Assembly: GCA_005656395.1 (NCBI GenBank)
Contig: SRSI01000077.1
Span: 1,178,001 to 1,242,000, forward strand
Origin: Strongyloides papillosus
Lineage: Eukaryota; Nematoda; Chromadorea; Rhabditida; Strongyloididae
DNA length: 64,000 nt
Reading direction: 5' to 3'
Shown here: positions 62,801 through 64,000 of the stretch, one piece after another
Layout of the letters: each line of letters begins with the position of its first letter
How positions within the stretch are numbered: the first letter of the stretch is position 1
Position numbers and translations under genes: made by a program
Notes under the pieces: model-generated
Database searches by the model: none
Seen by the model: the letters and a program-made list of their open reading frames with translations, nothing else
What the model was told of the DNA's origin: nothing

Positions 62801-63015
62801 AGGTTGAGATGACCATCTTTTTTCAGATATAGTAGCTTCTTGAACAAGCCTTGCAGCACTAGACATTTTTTCGTTTTCCAACTTGTTTCCTTCTTGATTA
62901 TTTTTAATATTTTTTGGTTCAAAGGTTTCACGCAGAAGCTTAATAGTTGATTTCACTTCTGTATTTATTAAAGGCGGTGGATTTGAAGGTAATTTAGGGG
63001 CACCTTCCTTACTTT
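50846..63015 (-). CDS. Very large multi-exon low-complexity protein, unidentified (5' partial)
   Basis: Exons deduced on the minus strand: 63015-62768, 60445-60356, 60285-59848, 59795-59775, 59503-59198, 58934-58842, 57945-57634, 57582-55327, 55151-54945, 54796-about 54359, 54135-about 53873, 53497-53474, 53335-53204, 53080-52802, 52618-52346, 52286-52097, 51973-51758 and 51651-50846, roughly 2,200 residues. Most join in phase 0. The first exon begins in phase 1, so more lies to the right, perhaps past 64000. Content is Ser/Gln/Pro/Arg-rich with a coiled coil (FERQKQLEYEAMSKREEEKR), Ser-Arg phosphorylation-like sites and repeated Trp-Pro motifs (PYIWPQL, YKWAPI, PWDKPDWPGP, VIWPPLP). I do not recognise the family; a cytoskeletal scaffold is a guess. 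The junction from 53873 to 53497 breaks phase and is unresolved; in-frame stops at 53863 and 54266 may be alternative ends. An alternative first exon may start at 60748. Confidence 0.7.
58589..58611. repeat. (AT)n microsatellite
   Basis: About eleven AT units in the intron of the large gene. Confidence 0.85.
60596..60748 (-). CDS. Possible alternative first exon of the large gene
   Basis: An ATG at 60748 opens 51 codons that end in a GTAAGT donor at 60595, phase 0, matching the acceptor at 60445. No AG acceptor directly precedes the ATG. It would give a shorter isoform starting MIYKIIIEEMYQKINLVDNG, driven from the long intron that also holds the nested GNAT gene. Low complexity weakens the case. 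Confidence 0.4.
61341..62192 (+). CDS. GNAT-like acetyltransferase nested in the large gene
   Basis: Two exons, 61341-61731 and 61843-62192 (111-base intron, phase 1), giving 246 residues. The opening VKLRQAEKSDFDDILSCISKRFL and SIVAYDQNNEKLVGFRLQSI match the start and the beta4 'GF' strand of GNAT enzymes of the nematode/arthropod amine N-acetyltransferase type; IDSNYETNAVVKMI and YDIVKSWGYET fit the later helices. The canonical acetyl-CoA loop (R/Q-x-x-G-x-G/A) is not evident; the corresponding stretch reads LFSQMELEGALIEA. It may therefore be catalytically altered. The gene sits on the plus strand entirely inside the intron 60446-62767 of the minus-strand giant gene. A hydrophobic stretch or targeting signal is not seen. 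Confidence 0.72.
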
Positions 63016-64000
63016 CTATAAAAAAAGCTTAAAAATATTTATAATTAAAAGAATTAGTAAATGCTAACTGTTTAATAAAACAACAAAACTAATGCATATT
63101 TATAGCAATTACTAACTATACAACGGTAAAATATTGTTCTATTCAACACATATTTCAAAAAAAAAAATTGAAAGATTTTTTGAAAGCTGTTTTTATGAAA
63201 AGAATTTAGAATAAAATGAAATAATTTTTTTAAAAAAGTAAAAATTAAAAAATTTATTATTTATAATTAATCTCCGAATTCTTACAATTATGACCGGTTT
63301 TAGGAAGTACCAATAAAATTACTACATCTATACTCATCTCTTTCGCACCCTTTTAGACTAATTCTGATCATATATTATAAAATAAATACATTAATTTAGT
63401 TTTCTTTTCCTAAATAGACCAACTACTTTTTAGAATGAACCATAATATATAAGATATATAAATAAAGTTATTATGATAAAGACATTAATATTAATAAAAT
63501 CTCAAAGTATATTTAAAGGTTATAGGTATTCAACCCAAAAATGAATTATAATAATTATTTCTTAGCATGTCCTTGGTGTGACGTTGAATCTATGATGTGT
63601 TATATCTATAGTATAAATAGATTCAAAAATTTTACTGCACTAGTTGATTATAAAAACAAGAATGTAAAGTAATTAAGATTTTTTCAAGAAAATAATTATC
63701 AAAATAGTATTTGATAAAATTATTAGAAGCGCAAAAATTTAAGGTGGTATGAGAAAAGAAAATTATAAAGATATGAATGAAGCTTGTTAGAAATAGAAAG
63801 TTTCTTAATATTATTTAATATAGAGTAATTAATGAAATAGGAAATAGAATAGTTGATAGAATGATGATGAATTAACTATGAAACAACTTTTTATAATCAT
63901 TAAAAATAATATAAAATGATGTTTAATTATTTTTAATATTTTATATATTTATTAGTAGAATAATTTGATTTGTCATTTTCAGGTATCTACAAATTAAAAA
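63016..64000. other. Right edge: probable intron of the large gene
   Basis: 985 bases without a long frame. On the minus strand TTTTAATTTGTAG near 63987-63999 could be an acceptor for another exon, but phase cannot be checked here. Confidence 0.35.

Overview
This window looks like nuclear DNA from a small, very AT-rich nematode genome. The best fit is Strongyloides or a close relative (clade IV). The support is the base composition, introns mostly of 40-55 bases with GTAAGT/GTATGT donors and TTTTCAG/TTATAG acceptors, acceptor-like sites just upstream of several start codons (as expected for spliced-leader trans-splicing), and a gene set including a multidomain astacin, PUR-alpha, MANF and CK1-like kinases. 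Genus is inference. CDS entries give the full span from first to last coding base; exon borders were worked out by hand from splice consensus and reading phase and are listed in the evidence.

Layout. 0-13 kb is gene-dense and mostly housekeeping: TAF13 (-), an ABCF3/GCN20-type ATPase (+), the neurotrophic factor MANF (-), importin beta (+), the zinc protein CZIB (-), a nuclear receptor (+) and a MARVEL-domain membrane protein (-). 14-16 kb holds a RING-CH (MARCH) ubiquitin ligase (-). 16-22 kb is a gene-poor desert containing a Tigger/pogo-like DNA-transposon relic near 20.6-20.9 kb. 22-28.2 kb has an F-box-like orphan (-), a secreted orphan (-), a three-repeat PUR protein (+) and the autophagy E1 enzyme ATG7 (-). 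29.7-39.2 kb has a short EMI/EGF membrane protein with an NPxY-type tail (-), a CK1/TTBK-like kinase (-), an HMG-box (SOX-like) factor (+) closely followed by an actin N-acetyltransferase homologue NAA80 (+), and a gene built from a hAT transposase with two BED-type fingers (+). 39.5-41.6 kb holds a single-exon SUZ12-like (VEFS-box) gene (-). 41.6-47 kb is a second desert. 47-50.1 kb has a TMEM134-like protein (+) and an astacin with EGF, CUB and TSP1 modules (-). 50.8 kb to beyond about 63 kb is one very large, multi-exon, low-complexity gene (-), probably running off the right edge, with a GNAT-like gene nested in one of its introns on the other strand.

Many neighbours are convergent with short gaps (abcf-3/MANF 96 bases, PUR/ATG7 78 bases, nuclear receptor/MARVEL 318 bases), so 3' UTRs probably abut or overlap. 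The most interesting points are the SUZ12-like PRC2 subunit beside a domesticated hAT transposase, the large unidentified gene with 21- and 24-base microexons and alternative ends, the nested GNAT gene, the Tigger-like relic and a cluster of inverted repeats at 9.7-9.9 kb upstream of the nuclear receptor. No bacterial-type features (CRISPR, operons with Shine-Dalgarno sites) were seen.
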